Positions 43,740 to 52,640 of a stretch of DNA of 64,000 nucleotides are shown piece by piece. How positions within the stretch are numbered: the stretch's first letter is position 1; each line of letters starts with the position of its first letter. The notes beneath the pieces are model-generated. The model saw only the letters and a program-made list of their open reading frames with translations, did no database searches and was not told where the DNA came from. The stretch covers positions 106,867,669-106,931,668 of the forward strand of contig OX439036.1 of NCBI GenBank assembly GCA_949317995.1, written 5' to 3'. This DNA comes from Acholoe squamosa (taxonomy: Eukaryota; Annelida; Polychaeta; Phyllodocida; Polynoidae). A program made the translations under genes and the position numbers.

Positions 43740-43989
43740 AGCTTTAAGTGTGCTAATACATTAATGAATCATGGCCATTAGTTGTCATGATTCATTAATT
43801 GCAGCTAGGCAGTAACTCACCAGGGCTGCATTCATGCATCATGCCGACCCTACGGGGTTGATACTCAACTGGAGGGTCGGCATGATGCCCCAATGAAGTG
43901 CTGGTGAGTAGACTCACCAGCACTTCATCGGTGCATCATGCCGAACAATGGGCATGATGCAGTCCTGCATCAGCGGGCCTTAAAGGGTT
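43740..43989 (-). mobile_element. FB foldback element, two arms, compensated GGTGAG/CTCACC apex
   Basis: Arm B first (about 43790-43850), then an excellent arm A with GGTGAG at 43903-43908 matched by CTCACC at 43913-43918. Right end CAGCGGGCCTTAAAGGG followed by TTAT. Confidence 0.8.
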
Positions 43990-44319
43990 ATTTAGGGGAG
44001 GTTTACCTTGTAATAGGAGGTACAGTTTGTAAATCCCCTGTACGCTGGTGGTGTTATTATTACTCTCTATTAAAAACATTAAGAGAAGGACCCACCCACA
44101 CGGAACTGGTCTCAAGTTTCTGTGTTCCCATGTATCTTATTGTAGAATCTCCATCTGTACCAATAAGCACAAAAGTAATAGGGGTACTCGATTTTACCCC
44201 TGCTACTCTGTCCTGTGCCAGAACAAATTTTCTTTTTTTTAGTGTGTATGTTATCTCTCTATGCCCTTTCTTTGCAATAAATTATGTTGCAAGGTTCTGA
44301 TTGATGCCTCAGGATATGG
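43990..44319. other. Unassigned intergenic DNA
   Basis: Overlapping short frames, none recognised. Confidence 0.3.
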
Positions 44320-44626
44320 ACTAAATATTTATCTCAAGTTGAATACGAGAGCCCCATAGGCTTAACCAAGAAACTCTGTATCACACCCCACAGTGTGATA
44401 ACCCTTCCCCGTATCACACTCCCTGGGAAAACATCCAAAACGGTCAAATAACTGATGATAAAATCATTTCTAATGCCAAATAAATCGAATTTTGAACATA
44501 TCTGACTAAATTAACTTGAGATAAATACAAAGGAGCACTCGAATTGGTCAGCACTGAGGGTTATCACACTCGGCTTCGCCTCGTGTGATAACCCTCAGTG
44601 CTGACCAATTCTCGTGCACCTTTGTC
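44320..44626. repeat. Compound inverted repeat with a 42-bp-arm hairpin
   Basis: Left arm 44528-44569 (CAAAGGAGCAC then GAATTGGTCAGCACTGAGGG and TTATCACAC) pairs with 44583-44624 across a short TCGGCTTCGCCTC apex, with very few mismatches. Further out, ATTTATCTCAAGTT (44326) is inverted as AACTTGAGATAAAT (44513). GTGTGATAACCC also occurs near 44393. Probably one foldback transposable element of about 300 bp. Confidence 0.75.
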
Positions 44627-44891
44627 TATGTATCATATCTTAATCTAATTTTGGGATTTACTCTCTTCTATGAGCTGCTTACCCCCTTATAAACCGGTAA
44701 GAGCTGCTCTGTAGTGTCGTACATTATCCCCTATGTTTGTATAACACAGTACTGTATCAGCATGTGCTATACTAGATATATAGAGTACCGGGCTACCACC
44801 TACAACATATTCACCTCATCTTCTACCCTCCAGGGGCTCTTACCTCTTGTCAACAGCTACCCCACCTATACTGTTAGAGAATACACCACCC
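44627..44891. other. Unassigned intergenic DNA
   Basis: No feature recognised. Confidence 0.3.
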
Positions 44892-45087
44892 ACCGTAAGG
44901 GCCCGTTTAAGCACCGGGCCTCAAATAAGCAGCGGTTTCGAATAAGTGCTGGGGGCAGAGGGGTATTGAAGACAATTTTAAGTACTATAAAAAGCATTCA
45001 GATAACCGCCTGCCCCGAATAAGGGCCATGGGTGCAGAGGTATTGAAATTAATAAAGCGCCTGGGAGTTTAAGCGGGTCACTCCGGT
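44892..45087. mobile_element. M4 element (TAAGCGCC family), complete
   Basis: Left end ACCGTAAGGGCCCGTTTAAG; right end GTTTAAGCGGGTCACTCCGG, roughly its reverse complement. Interior TTTCGAATAAGTGCTGGGGG and AGAGGTATTGAAATTAATAA motifs. 196 bp, the same length as the nested copy at 12759. Confidence 0.7.
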
Positions 45088-45119
45088 TTCTATACCTACC
45101 TCAGGTACACCTACGCTGG

Positions 45120-45212
45120 GAGACACACATACTGAGACCTACTCACTGAGTCACTCACTGAGTCACTCACTCATGCACGCACTCGCTCACTCACTCACTC
45201 ACTTACTCACTC
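45120..45212. repeat. (ACTC)n simple repeat
   Basis: Imperfect CACTCACTGAGTCACTCACT tetranucleotide tract. Confidence 0.85.
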
Positions 45213-45215
45213 ACT

Positions 45216-45395
45216 CAAGCCTTTAAGGACTACATGATGCCCCCAGGTTCATGTCTACTCACCAGCACTGCATTGATATGTACTGCAATTGCTATTCCTG
45301 GAGACTGTATGAACCAGCTAGGCTTAAAATGCTGCATGGGAAGTAGCTCTGGCAATTTACTCGCCCTGGCCGCATCATGCAGACCATCAAAGGGT
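45216..45395 (+). mobile_element. FB2 element
   Basis: CCTTTAAGGACTACATGATG then CCCCCAGGTTCATG; right end GGCCGCATCATGCAGACCAT then CAAAGGG. Central inverted phrase TCACCAGCACTGCATTG. Left and right match the 36381 and 40564 copies. Confidence 0.55.
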
Positions 45396-45605
45396 TGGGT
45401 ACCCAGTGGAGCTCTTACTAACACTTACTGTGCTATATTCCCTACACCCCTGTACTAAGCAGGTGAGGAAGCCTCCAGGGAGGCTAGTCTAATTATAGTA
45501 CATCACCCTCTTCAGGTGAGGACCTGTCCACAGGTGAGATGGGGTATACGATCCACTATAAAACACACCCACCTACAGGGACGACACCTGATATAGTGTA
45601 CTTAA

Positions 45606-46426
45606 CCCTTTCCATCCCTGTGTTTCACAAATGGTATAGGGCTGTAGTACTGTATATTATTAACTCGAAAAGAGTTTTAGGGATTTGGGGGTGGATCAAG
45701 CCACTTTAAGACAGGGTGTTTGGGGCCAAAAACGATCATCATTTTTATTTTAAAAGTCAATTAAAATTCTTTTAAGGTTCATTTTTGTCCCAAATCAATG
45801 TGTATATGATAGATTACTTTTCGTAGCACCAGCAGGACTATAGATTATAGGGGGGATCAGGTTTATTAAGAGATATTAAAATCATAAAAATAAATATGAC
45901 CCAAAAATATCGTGGTGACGCTTTGGGATCAGCAATGTTATTCCTATGCAGGTGTCAGATTAGGGTGTCATAAGTCAGGCAAAGTTCCCGTGTGGTGTCA
46001 TCCTGCGCATGCGCAGCTAACCCTAAAAAATTATGGTGAAGAAGAAGACCAAATTTACCTTGACCATTTTAGCTTGAAATTAATTTTATTGTATGTTTAG
46101 CATGCCTCTTATGCAATATAAGGCCTATTTGAATCGGCAATGCCCCTCCAATTTTGCGTAAATTGAAAAATTCCATGCAAAATCCAAAATGGTTCAATCC
46201 AAAATGGGAGACAGTGAGATGAAGAAGAACGATGTGTCCTCTTGTATGTATGAAAACTGCTTGATTACACCAAAATCGAGGAGATATGGACTCAAATTTT
46301 GTGTATATCGAAAAATCGAACATGACGGACAGCGAGACAAAGAAGAACGCTGCTTAGTTATAGCCTTTCCGAGTTATAAGTGCGCCTAGCACTGTGCCCT
46401 ATGTTGCAGTATAGGAATTTAAAGGG
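45606..46426. mobile_element. Possible 821-bp TTAA-bounded element
   Basis: TTAA at 45602-45605 and 46427-46430 flank CCCTTTCCATCCCTG and AGGAATTTAAAGGG ends (CCCTTTCCATCCC versus CCCTTTAAATTCC when both are read inward). The interior has mirrored phrases CAAATGGTATAGGG and CCCTATGTTGCAGTATAGG. No transposase; the 62- to 84-codon frames are unrecognised. Only the ends support the call. Confidence 0.4.
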
Positions 46427-46458
46427 TTAACTATGAGGTACCTCGTCAATATTGCTAA

Positions 46459-46808
46459 CCCTTCAGAGAGGTATTGATAAACAAAGGGGTCAGTATGTTG
46501 GACGGATGTAGCAAGTTAGTGGTGTTCATGAGTTAATAGCCATGACAGCAGTCATATATAATGGCAAATGTAGTTTAGCCGTCAAAGTGGTGTTAAACAC
46601 CAACTGAACTTTTCTTGATTTGAGGAAATGAGGTAAATAATTTTACATGGCTGACAAAACGACAAATTCTAAGGAAAAACCCTTAAATCGTTTTGATCTT
46701 TTTTTTTTGTTTTTAAATTCAAAGAAAATCATTTGTCTGTATTCTCAATCACAGTGATGTTGAATTGACATAACCGATCAGGGTACTGTTTGGCCCTTGG
46801 TCAAAGGG
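46459..46808. mobile_element. Possible 350-bp TTAA-type element
   Basis: CTAA then CCCTTCAGAGAGGTATTG on the left; CCCTTGGTCAAAGGG then TTAA (46809-46812) on the right. Interior GTTTAGCCGTCAAAGTGGTG then TTAAAC resembles the S1 3' end. Confidence 0.35.
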
Positions 46809-46812
46809 TTAA

Positions 46813-47067
46813 CGAATAGCAGGAGGGGTGGAATTGAAGAAGGGAGGAGCCAGAGAAGAGTCTGAGTAGGTTTAGAGTAGAGGGAATACAACTATACCAA
46901 GACTGAGACACTTGTGTTATGTAAACACACGGTAGGTTTGGGTTCTGCTCATCTCTAGATGGTAGAGGCTGAGTCCTATATAGCTAACAGCTGACATAGC
47001 TGGTAACAAGACTAAGGGTGGTACCTGGGGAAAGGAGAGGGGTAGATAATCCTGTAAGTGCCTCTTC
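46813..47067. other. Unassigned intergenic DNA
   Basis: No feature recognised. Confidence 0.3.
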
Positions 47068-47346
47068 ATTATGTATGAATGCAGTCCTGGCGAGTAACTC
47101 ACCAAGCCTAATGCCGCTAATGCATGCATCATGCCCATTGGTCGTCATGATGCACGAAGCTGGCGAGACAGCTCACCAGCATTTCATTGGACCCTATACC
47201 GACCCTATGGGGTTGATACATATACTCCTAGAGGGTCAGCATGATGCTCCAATGAAGTGCTGACGAGCAGTCTCGCCAGCACTTCATTGGTGCATCATGA
47301 CGACCAATGGGTATGATACACTCCTGCATCAGCAGCCTTTAAAAGG
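47068..47346 (-). mobile_element. FB foldback element with two A arms
   Basis: TTAA at 47347-47350. A decayed B arm (GAATGCAGTCCTGGCGAGTA), a shortened A arm (about 47152-47192) and a full A arm (about 47245-47297), then end CAGCAGCCTTTAAAAGG. Confidence 0.75.
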
Positions 47347-47350
47347 TTAA

Positions 47351-47500
47351 AAGATTATCTAGTGGGGGAGGATGCAGACAGAGACCATTCTGTACAATAA
47401 CACAGACCCATGTACTTCTGTCCTACCCTTACTGAAGGGATAACAGCTCGGCCCAACTGTTATAATACTGCTACAAGCTTACAACTTCAGCTCATCCCCC
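47351..47500. other. Unassigned intergenic DNA
   Basis: No feature recognised. Confidence 0.3.
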
Positions 47501-47757
47501 CTATAGACCCATGCAGCAAGAAAGGGTGACTTTTTCATGAATAAAGTTGTGTTTAGGTCAATTTTGGTGTAACTTTGCTTGTCGTGACAACATGTGCAAA
47601 TAACTTACACTGAGGGATTCACGTGACAATTATCTTTCAAATAATGGGTATAACATGGCAGGTCTGACAAGGAAAGTTAGCATTTTCAATAGATTTCCAA
47701 AAACGTTATCAACAGCTTCTGTGAAAAGTCACCCTTTCTTGTCGTATTGATCTATAG
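47501..47757. mobile_element. Inverted-repeat element, ~34-bp TIR (CTATAG...AAGAAAGGGTGAC)
   Basis: Left CTATAGACCCATGCAGCAAG then AAAGGGTGACTTTT; the reverse complement of the right end reads CTATAGATCAATACGACAAG then AAAGGGTGACTTTT. 257 bp, no ORF. An isolated related end occurs near 49110-49140 (CCCTTTCTTACTGCATGAGT then CTATAG). Confidence 0.8.
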
Positions 47758-48138
47758 TAGACATAAACTATTCAGTGGTGAAGGTCTTACACGCCTTTTG
47801 GACAGTTCAAACGACCTCTATTGAAACTGAGAAATGGGTGGGATGGTTGATAGCAATTGAGCATTTCAGCGTTGGCCGGTCCATTAAAAAACAATGTGCA
47901 TAAACCTGGAGATTTGCCAGGTCAAGCTTATCCGAACTGAATGATACTGTTATGTATAGTTTGGAAGTGGCCACCATAAAATCAGGGATTGACCAGGGAC
48001 TTGGTATCTGGGTTGTCAGGATGGATCTTTAGTATGCAGATCTATGTACATATATCCACCAACTAACCCACTGCAAGCATCACAGTTCTCAACCCTACTT
48101 ACCACAGAGCCTGGTATGGAATCAGCAGGGATATATAG
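47758..48138. other. Unassigned intergenic DNA
   Basis: No feature recognised. Confidence 0.3.
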
Positions 48139-48140
48139 CA

Positions 48141-48350
48141 CATTGTAATAAATAACTGTTGAATCTTCCAGGGACTCTCATAAAACTGAACAGTGAACCA
48201 CCACAATTATATTGCAGTGAACCAAAGTGGCATTCACAGCCCCAGGTGGCAGTACAGTGTTACAAGGAATCTCTGTGAAAATAACAAAGGATGTCTGGCA
48301 ACCTTGGGACAAAGATTCCGTTATCATTTCAACGACTTTTTTCACGGTGC
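48141..48350 (+). mobile_element. M3 element, forward member of an inverted pair
   Basis: CATTGTAATAAATAACTGTT then GAATCTTCCAGGGAC; core AAAACTGAACAGTGAACCAC, CCCCAGGTGGCAGTACAGTG, TTACAAGGAATCTCTGTG and TTGGGACAAAGATTCCG; right end TTTTTCACGGTGC. About 210 bp. Confidence 0.8.
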
Positions 48351-48464
48351 AGCTCATGGTCACTGCCACTCCACTCCCATAGGATCCACATCCTCAGATC
48401 AAGGAGACTGGATACATACTTGGATTGTCAGGATTGACCTTTAGAATGTAGCTGTATACACACG

Positions 48465-48686
48465 CACTGTAAAAGATGTTGTCAAAATAAGGACATATTC
48501 CTCATCCTAAAATTGCCAGAGATCCATCATTATTTTCACCGAGATTTCTTGTACATTTGTGTACCACTGTACTTCCACCTGGGGCTTCTTGTAAAAACTA
48601 CACTTGTTCAATCCTATACAATTATGGTGGTCAACTCTTCAGTTTTACAAGGATTCCTGGTAGATTCAACAGTTATTTTTACAGTG
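48465..48686 (-). mobile_element. M3 element, reverse member of an inverted pair
   Basis: Plus strand starts CACTGTAAAAGATG and ends GTAGATTCAACAGTTATTTT then TACAGTG. The internal order is reversed relative to 48141-48350: GTACCACTGTACTTCCACCT, GGGGCTTCTTGTAAAA, CTCTTCAGTTTTACAAGGAT. The two members face each other across about 115 bp. Confidence 0.8.
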
Positions 48687-49309
48687 TATATCCAAGAACT
48701 CAACGCTGCTTACTCCAGAATCAGAGCCAAGTATGGGACAGGAGCAAGCAGGGATCCGTACCAGCTCGTGGCCACTGCTATCGGATCCACACCAGGCTTG
48801 TGCTGTTGATTAACTGCTCCTAACCCGACCCCAACCCGTCTCAAATCGCCTTTACTATTTAAAATGGGCTATTGCAACAATGATTAGAGGTTGTTGGATT
48901 ATCAAAGGTTTGAATTTTTCTCAGGTCAAAAATATACAACCCAATGTGTAGAATATAAGAATGTAACTATGCCTGCTTTTGCAGCAAAACGATTAGGCCT
49001 ACCAAAATTGCAAGGGCGTGACTTTTTAAAGTATGATTTTACTTATTCAGGATGTTTCCCAAATTCTAGTATAGGCCTACTACTAAAAGCAGTGTAAGCA
49101 CATGATGGAAAGTAGCCCTTTCTTACTGCATGAGTCTATAGTACAGGTATTTGACCATCACCCCCCCCCCATCTAAACTACAGCAGTATGTCCATTGGCC
49201 TATTGCTGTTGATGCTTGCATTCTTATGACTACACTGGTGGTATAGGGAGGTTCTCTTAACCCTCCTAGTACCCAAACCCAATCTGCAGTATACAACCCC
49301 TGCTTCTAA
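48687..49309. other. Unassigned DNA with one isolated TIR end
   Basis: 49110-49140 resembles one end of the 47501-47757 element. C-run near 49160. Confidence 0.35.
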
Positions 49310-49699
49310 CCCCTACACGTCCAGGGCCGCTGATGCACATCATTGGAGCACGTCTATCCCGGGAGGGTCGGCATGATGCATTAATGTAGCCCTGGTGAGT
49401 AGACTCCCACTGCATTGGTGCATCATGCTGACCTTTCTTAAGTGTATCAGGCCTGTATAGGCCCTGTATGATGCACTACAACACCATGGACCTCTTCATG
49501 GGCTAATGAATCTAGCCCTGGTGAGTAACTCACCAGGCCTACATTAACGCATCATGCCGACCCTATGGGTTTGGTACACTCCGGAGGGTCGGCATGATGC
49601 ACCAATGAAGTGCTGGTGTGCAGTCTCACCAGCATTTCATTGGTGCATCATGACAACCAATGGGCATGATGCACTCCTGCGTTAGTTTCATTTAAATGG
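49310..49699 (-). mobile_element. FB foldback element, expanded copy (390 bp)
   Basis: TTAA at 49700-49703. AGGGCCGCTGATGCACATCA at left, then a partial B arm (about 49365-49430), a full B arm with compensated GGTGAG (49520-49525)/CTCACC (49529-49534), and a full A arm (about 49595-49650). The longest copy in the window. Confidence 0.8.
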
Positions 49700-49703
49700 T
49701 TAA

Positions 49704-49874
49704 AAGTGTGTCAGGTGAGGTCCATGTGTTATCTTCCCACCCAGATAAGGAGGGTTAGAGTTAGGGTAGGGTAGGGGGGATTATCATTCCTCACGTCTTA
49801 GCTCTCAGTACCACTCACACAGTCACAGAGTCAGTATCCACTACTACTGCTACTCACCCTACAGGATCAAACCT
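49704..49874. other. Unassigned intergenic DNA
   Basis: Short G/T-rich stretch, nothing recognised. Confidence 0.3.
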
Positions 49875-49878
49875 TTAA

Positions 49879-50132
49879 CCTTAAAGGGCCGCTGATGCAG
49901 GACTGCATCATGCCCATTCGTTGGCATGATGCACCAATGAAGTGCTGGCGAGACAGCTTGCCAACACTTCATTGGGGCATCATACCAACCCTCTGTGGGT
50001 GTATCAAACACAGTCGGGTCATGATATATGGTTACAGCCCTGGCGAGTTTCTCGTCAGCGATGTAATGGAACACTTCACTAATGCATCATGCCGAAGCCC
50101 TCAACCACGGTCTACAACTCTTAAGAAGGTTT
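49879..50132 (+). mobile_element. FB foldback element, two arms
   Basis: TTAA at 49875-49878; left end CCTTAAAGGGCCGCTGATGC. Arm A (ACCAATGAAGTGCTGGCGAG ... CTTGCCAACACTTCATTGG) is good; arm B (GCCCTGGCGAGTTTCTCGTC) partial; right end CTCTTAAGAAGG. Confidence 0.8.
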
Positions 50133-50149
50133 ATAAAACATGAAATACC

Positions 50150-50336
50150 ACCTGTTCATAATGCATAAATGCAATATGACAAGGTGATACTATGACCAGG
50201 GCTGCATATCATGCTGAATGTACAGGCTATAGGTTGGAAGGTTGAACACGATGTACAGAAATTCCCTAGCACTACATTGGTCCATCAGTCCGACCACGTG
50301 ACATGGACCTAAGGGCATCATTTGGTCCTTAAAGGG
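50150..50336. mobile_element. FB foldback element, highly decayed neighbour
   Basis: Ends TTTGGTCCTTAAAGGG with TTAA at 50337-50340. Interior phrases CAGGGCTGCATATCATGCTG and CACTACATTGGTCCATCAGT are FB-like. Hairpins lost. Confidence 0.5.
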
Positions 50337-50340
50337 TTAA

Positions 50341-51330
50341 ATCCTAACAGACATGTGACTGCTGCAGCTGGTAGAGCAGCCTCAGGGAATGAATCCATCC
50401 TCTCAAGGATTCTGGACTTGACACATATTAGCATTTCAGTCTGGACAGTATCTTGAAGGATGTCAAAGACTATTCCTAGACCAAACTGTCTTAGATTCTG
50501 AGGATATTAAAAATGCTTATTACAGCAGTGCTGCCCTCTCACTTGGAGGATAGCTCGGAGGTAACGGTCCATGCTACTGATCATTGAATTGAATCCAGTG
50601 TAAGAGTAATGCTCTTTTCATGGTCAGTTGCTTTTGGCTTAAGTTCTAGGAATCATATTTATAATTACGATAAGGCAGAATCTGATCTGGTATCTTGAAA
50701 TTTAGACCCCTTATCTGCCATGGAGCCCAGATACCATACACTTTCTAAATAGTGGTGGGCTTATCAGCATCCTAACCCATATTCAGAGTTGCCTATTGCT
50801 CCATATGGCATTGCTGCATGCCATTGCCACCCCTTAACCCCACCCCCTTCTACAACCCTCCCCATGACCATTACCATAAGGGCACATGGGCGGCATTCAG
50901 ACGGGATTAGATCCGTCACCTGCTGGCCGATTTATACCCCTCCCCTGCCCCCATCAACACCCCTCAACCTCTCTCACTGCACTTTTTCCTATTATCATGA
51001 TATCTATAGGTTATACCCCTCTGCCCTACCCTAAACAAAACCTCCAATCCAGCCAGCTTTCTAGCCCAGTGCCATTTCCTACTATTCTAATACCTATAGG
51101 CGATGGGCTATCCTAAGGGGCAACCCCAACCCAGCATACCCCCTTTCGCATCATATTATCTTTATTATTATGATTCCAGTAGGTTATAGGCTAACCCTAC
51201 TAATGCTCAGGGGGACAGACGGCAGTAAGGGTTAGGGCTTATATCCAACCCTTATCCAGCAGTGACTATGGTGTGATATCATCAAGTAGGCTTACTGAAG
51301 GAGTGACTAGTACCATAGTACTGCTCAATA
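50341..51330. other. Unassigned intergenic DNA
   Basis: C-rich at 50820-51130 with repeated ATTATNATGATATCTATAGG / CTATTCTAATACCTATAGG phrases (about 100 bp apart), a possible very degenerate tandem repeat. No gene supported. Confidence 0.35.
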
Positions 51331-51339
51331 CCCTTCACT

Positions 51340-51748
51340 TGAGCTGCTCACATCATGCTGAGCTGCTCACATAGAGAGACACTCTTCGATTATTTGAAAT
51401 ATAAACAGGACAACCCAGAGGTAAACAGAGGCTTGGCAATCTTGGACAGTCCCTATAGGTATAATAGTCCACACCTATACTGTCCTCACCCCACCACCTT
51501 CACCACCTGAGCTGCTCAACAGCTTAGCAGTCCTTAACCTCGAGCTACTCGCCCAGAATGATACTCCCGATTATCTGAAATATACACAGTATAGAAGTGG
51601 CTGGAAGTCAATAGAGGCGTGGGACAGTCTTATAGTTATAGTGACATCTATCCTTTCCTCATCCCAACACTTATACCATTTGAGCTGCTCATCGGTTATT
51701 TACCCTTAGCTACTCTCCAAGAGAGATACTCTATAAAGTATATAGGCA

Positions 51749-51825
<77 letters not shown>

Positions 51826-52095
51826 GAATTAGTTCAAATCAAATAGAGGCTTAGACAGTATTGATATTTGTCCCAGCTATACTGCCCTCATCACCACCCC
51901 CACAAGTTGAGCTGCTTATCAGCTCAGATTATGTGAAATATATACAGTGTATAGAATTAGCTAGAAGCAAATAGAGGCTTCGTAATCTTGGACAGTCCTA
52001 GTAACAGTGCCACCTCTACTACCCTTACCCCACCACCTTAACTTGAGCTGCTCATCAGCTCAGCAATCCTTTTACCCTGAGTTGCTCACAGTACT
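51340..52095. repeat. Degenerate ~150-200 bp tandem array with GAGCTGCTCA units
   Basis: TGAGCTGCTCA(T/A)C begins units near 51358, 51507, 51679, 51906 (GAGCTGCTTATC) and 52044. Between them recur GATTATCTGAAATATA, AATAGAGGCTT, ATCTTGGACAGTC, and ACTACCC/CTCACCCCACCACCTT. The (AT)n microsatellite at 51751-51822 lies in the expanded unit. Confidence 0.75.
51751..51822. repeat. (AT)n microsatellite inside the tandem array
   Basis: About 36 uninterrupted AT units. It replaces the TATACACAGTATA phrase that occupies the same place in neighbouring units, suggesting expansion from that seed. Confidence 0.95.
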
Positions 52096-52640
52096 GAGTA
52101 CAGCAGCACCCTGTTGCTGCTGCTCCTGTTGCTCCTCCATCCCCCAACCTTACCCCTGCAGCACCTGGAGGACCTACTGCATGCCTGTGTGTGCCGACAT
52201 GAAGGGAGGGAGGAAGTGTGTGTGTGTGGGGGGGGTTGAGGGTGTGGGGGTCTGTGAGTAGAGGGGGTGGATTTCTGTGAGGGACAGGCAGCAGGGATCT
52301 AGATTGGATCAGGCAGTGCTGCCCACAGCGGCAGGTCTGGGAACTACTGCTCCTGGTGATGGTGAGCAGTAGGCAGTGTTATGGTGCTGAGGGAGGGGTG
52401 GTAAGGTGCAGCAGGGTGTAGGTGTGGGAGGAGGAGTCTGAGAGTGGGACTGGGTGGCCGCCTGGAGGAAAGGCACTGGAGGGATAGGAGGGACTTCTGT
52501 TACTAATACTACTACTGATGATACTCCTGCTTCTTACTGGAGGAGGGGGACTAGCTACCCTGTGCTCAACACACCCTCAGTCCTCCAGGGTGGCCTGCCA
52601 TGCTGTGTAGTGTATAGGAGCTCATCACCGTGGAGGAGGG
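52096..52640. other. G-rich unassigned DNA
   Basis: GTGTGTGTGGGGGGG and GGAGGAGG-rich sequence. Frames are Gly/Arg-rich by composition. Confidence 0.35.

Noticed and set aside
50355..50390. tRNA A-box-like phrase GCAGCTGGTAGAGCAGCC
   Set aside because: No B box or acceptor stem at the right distance on either strand.
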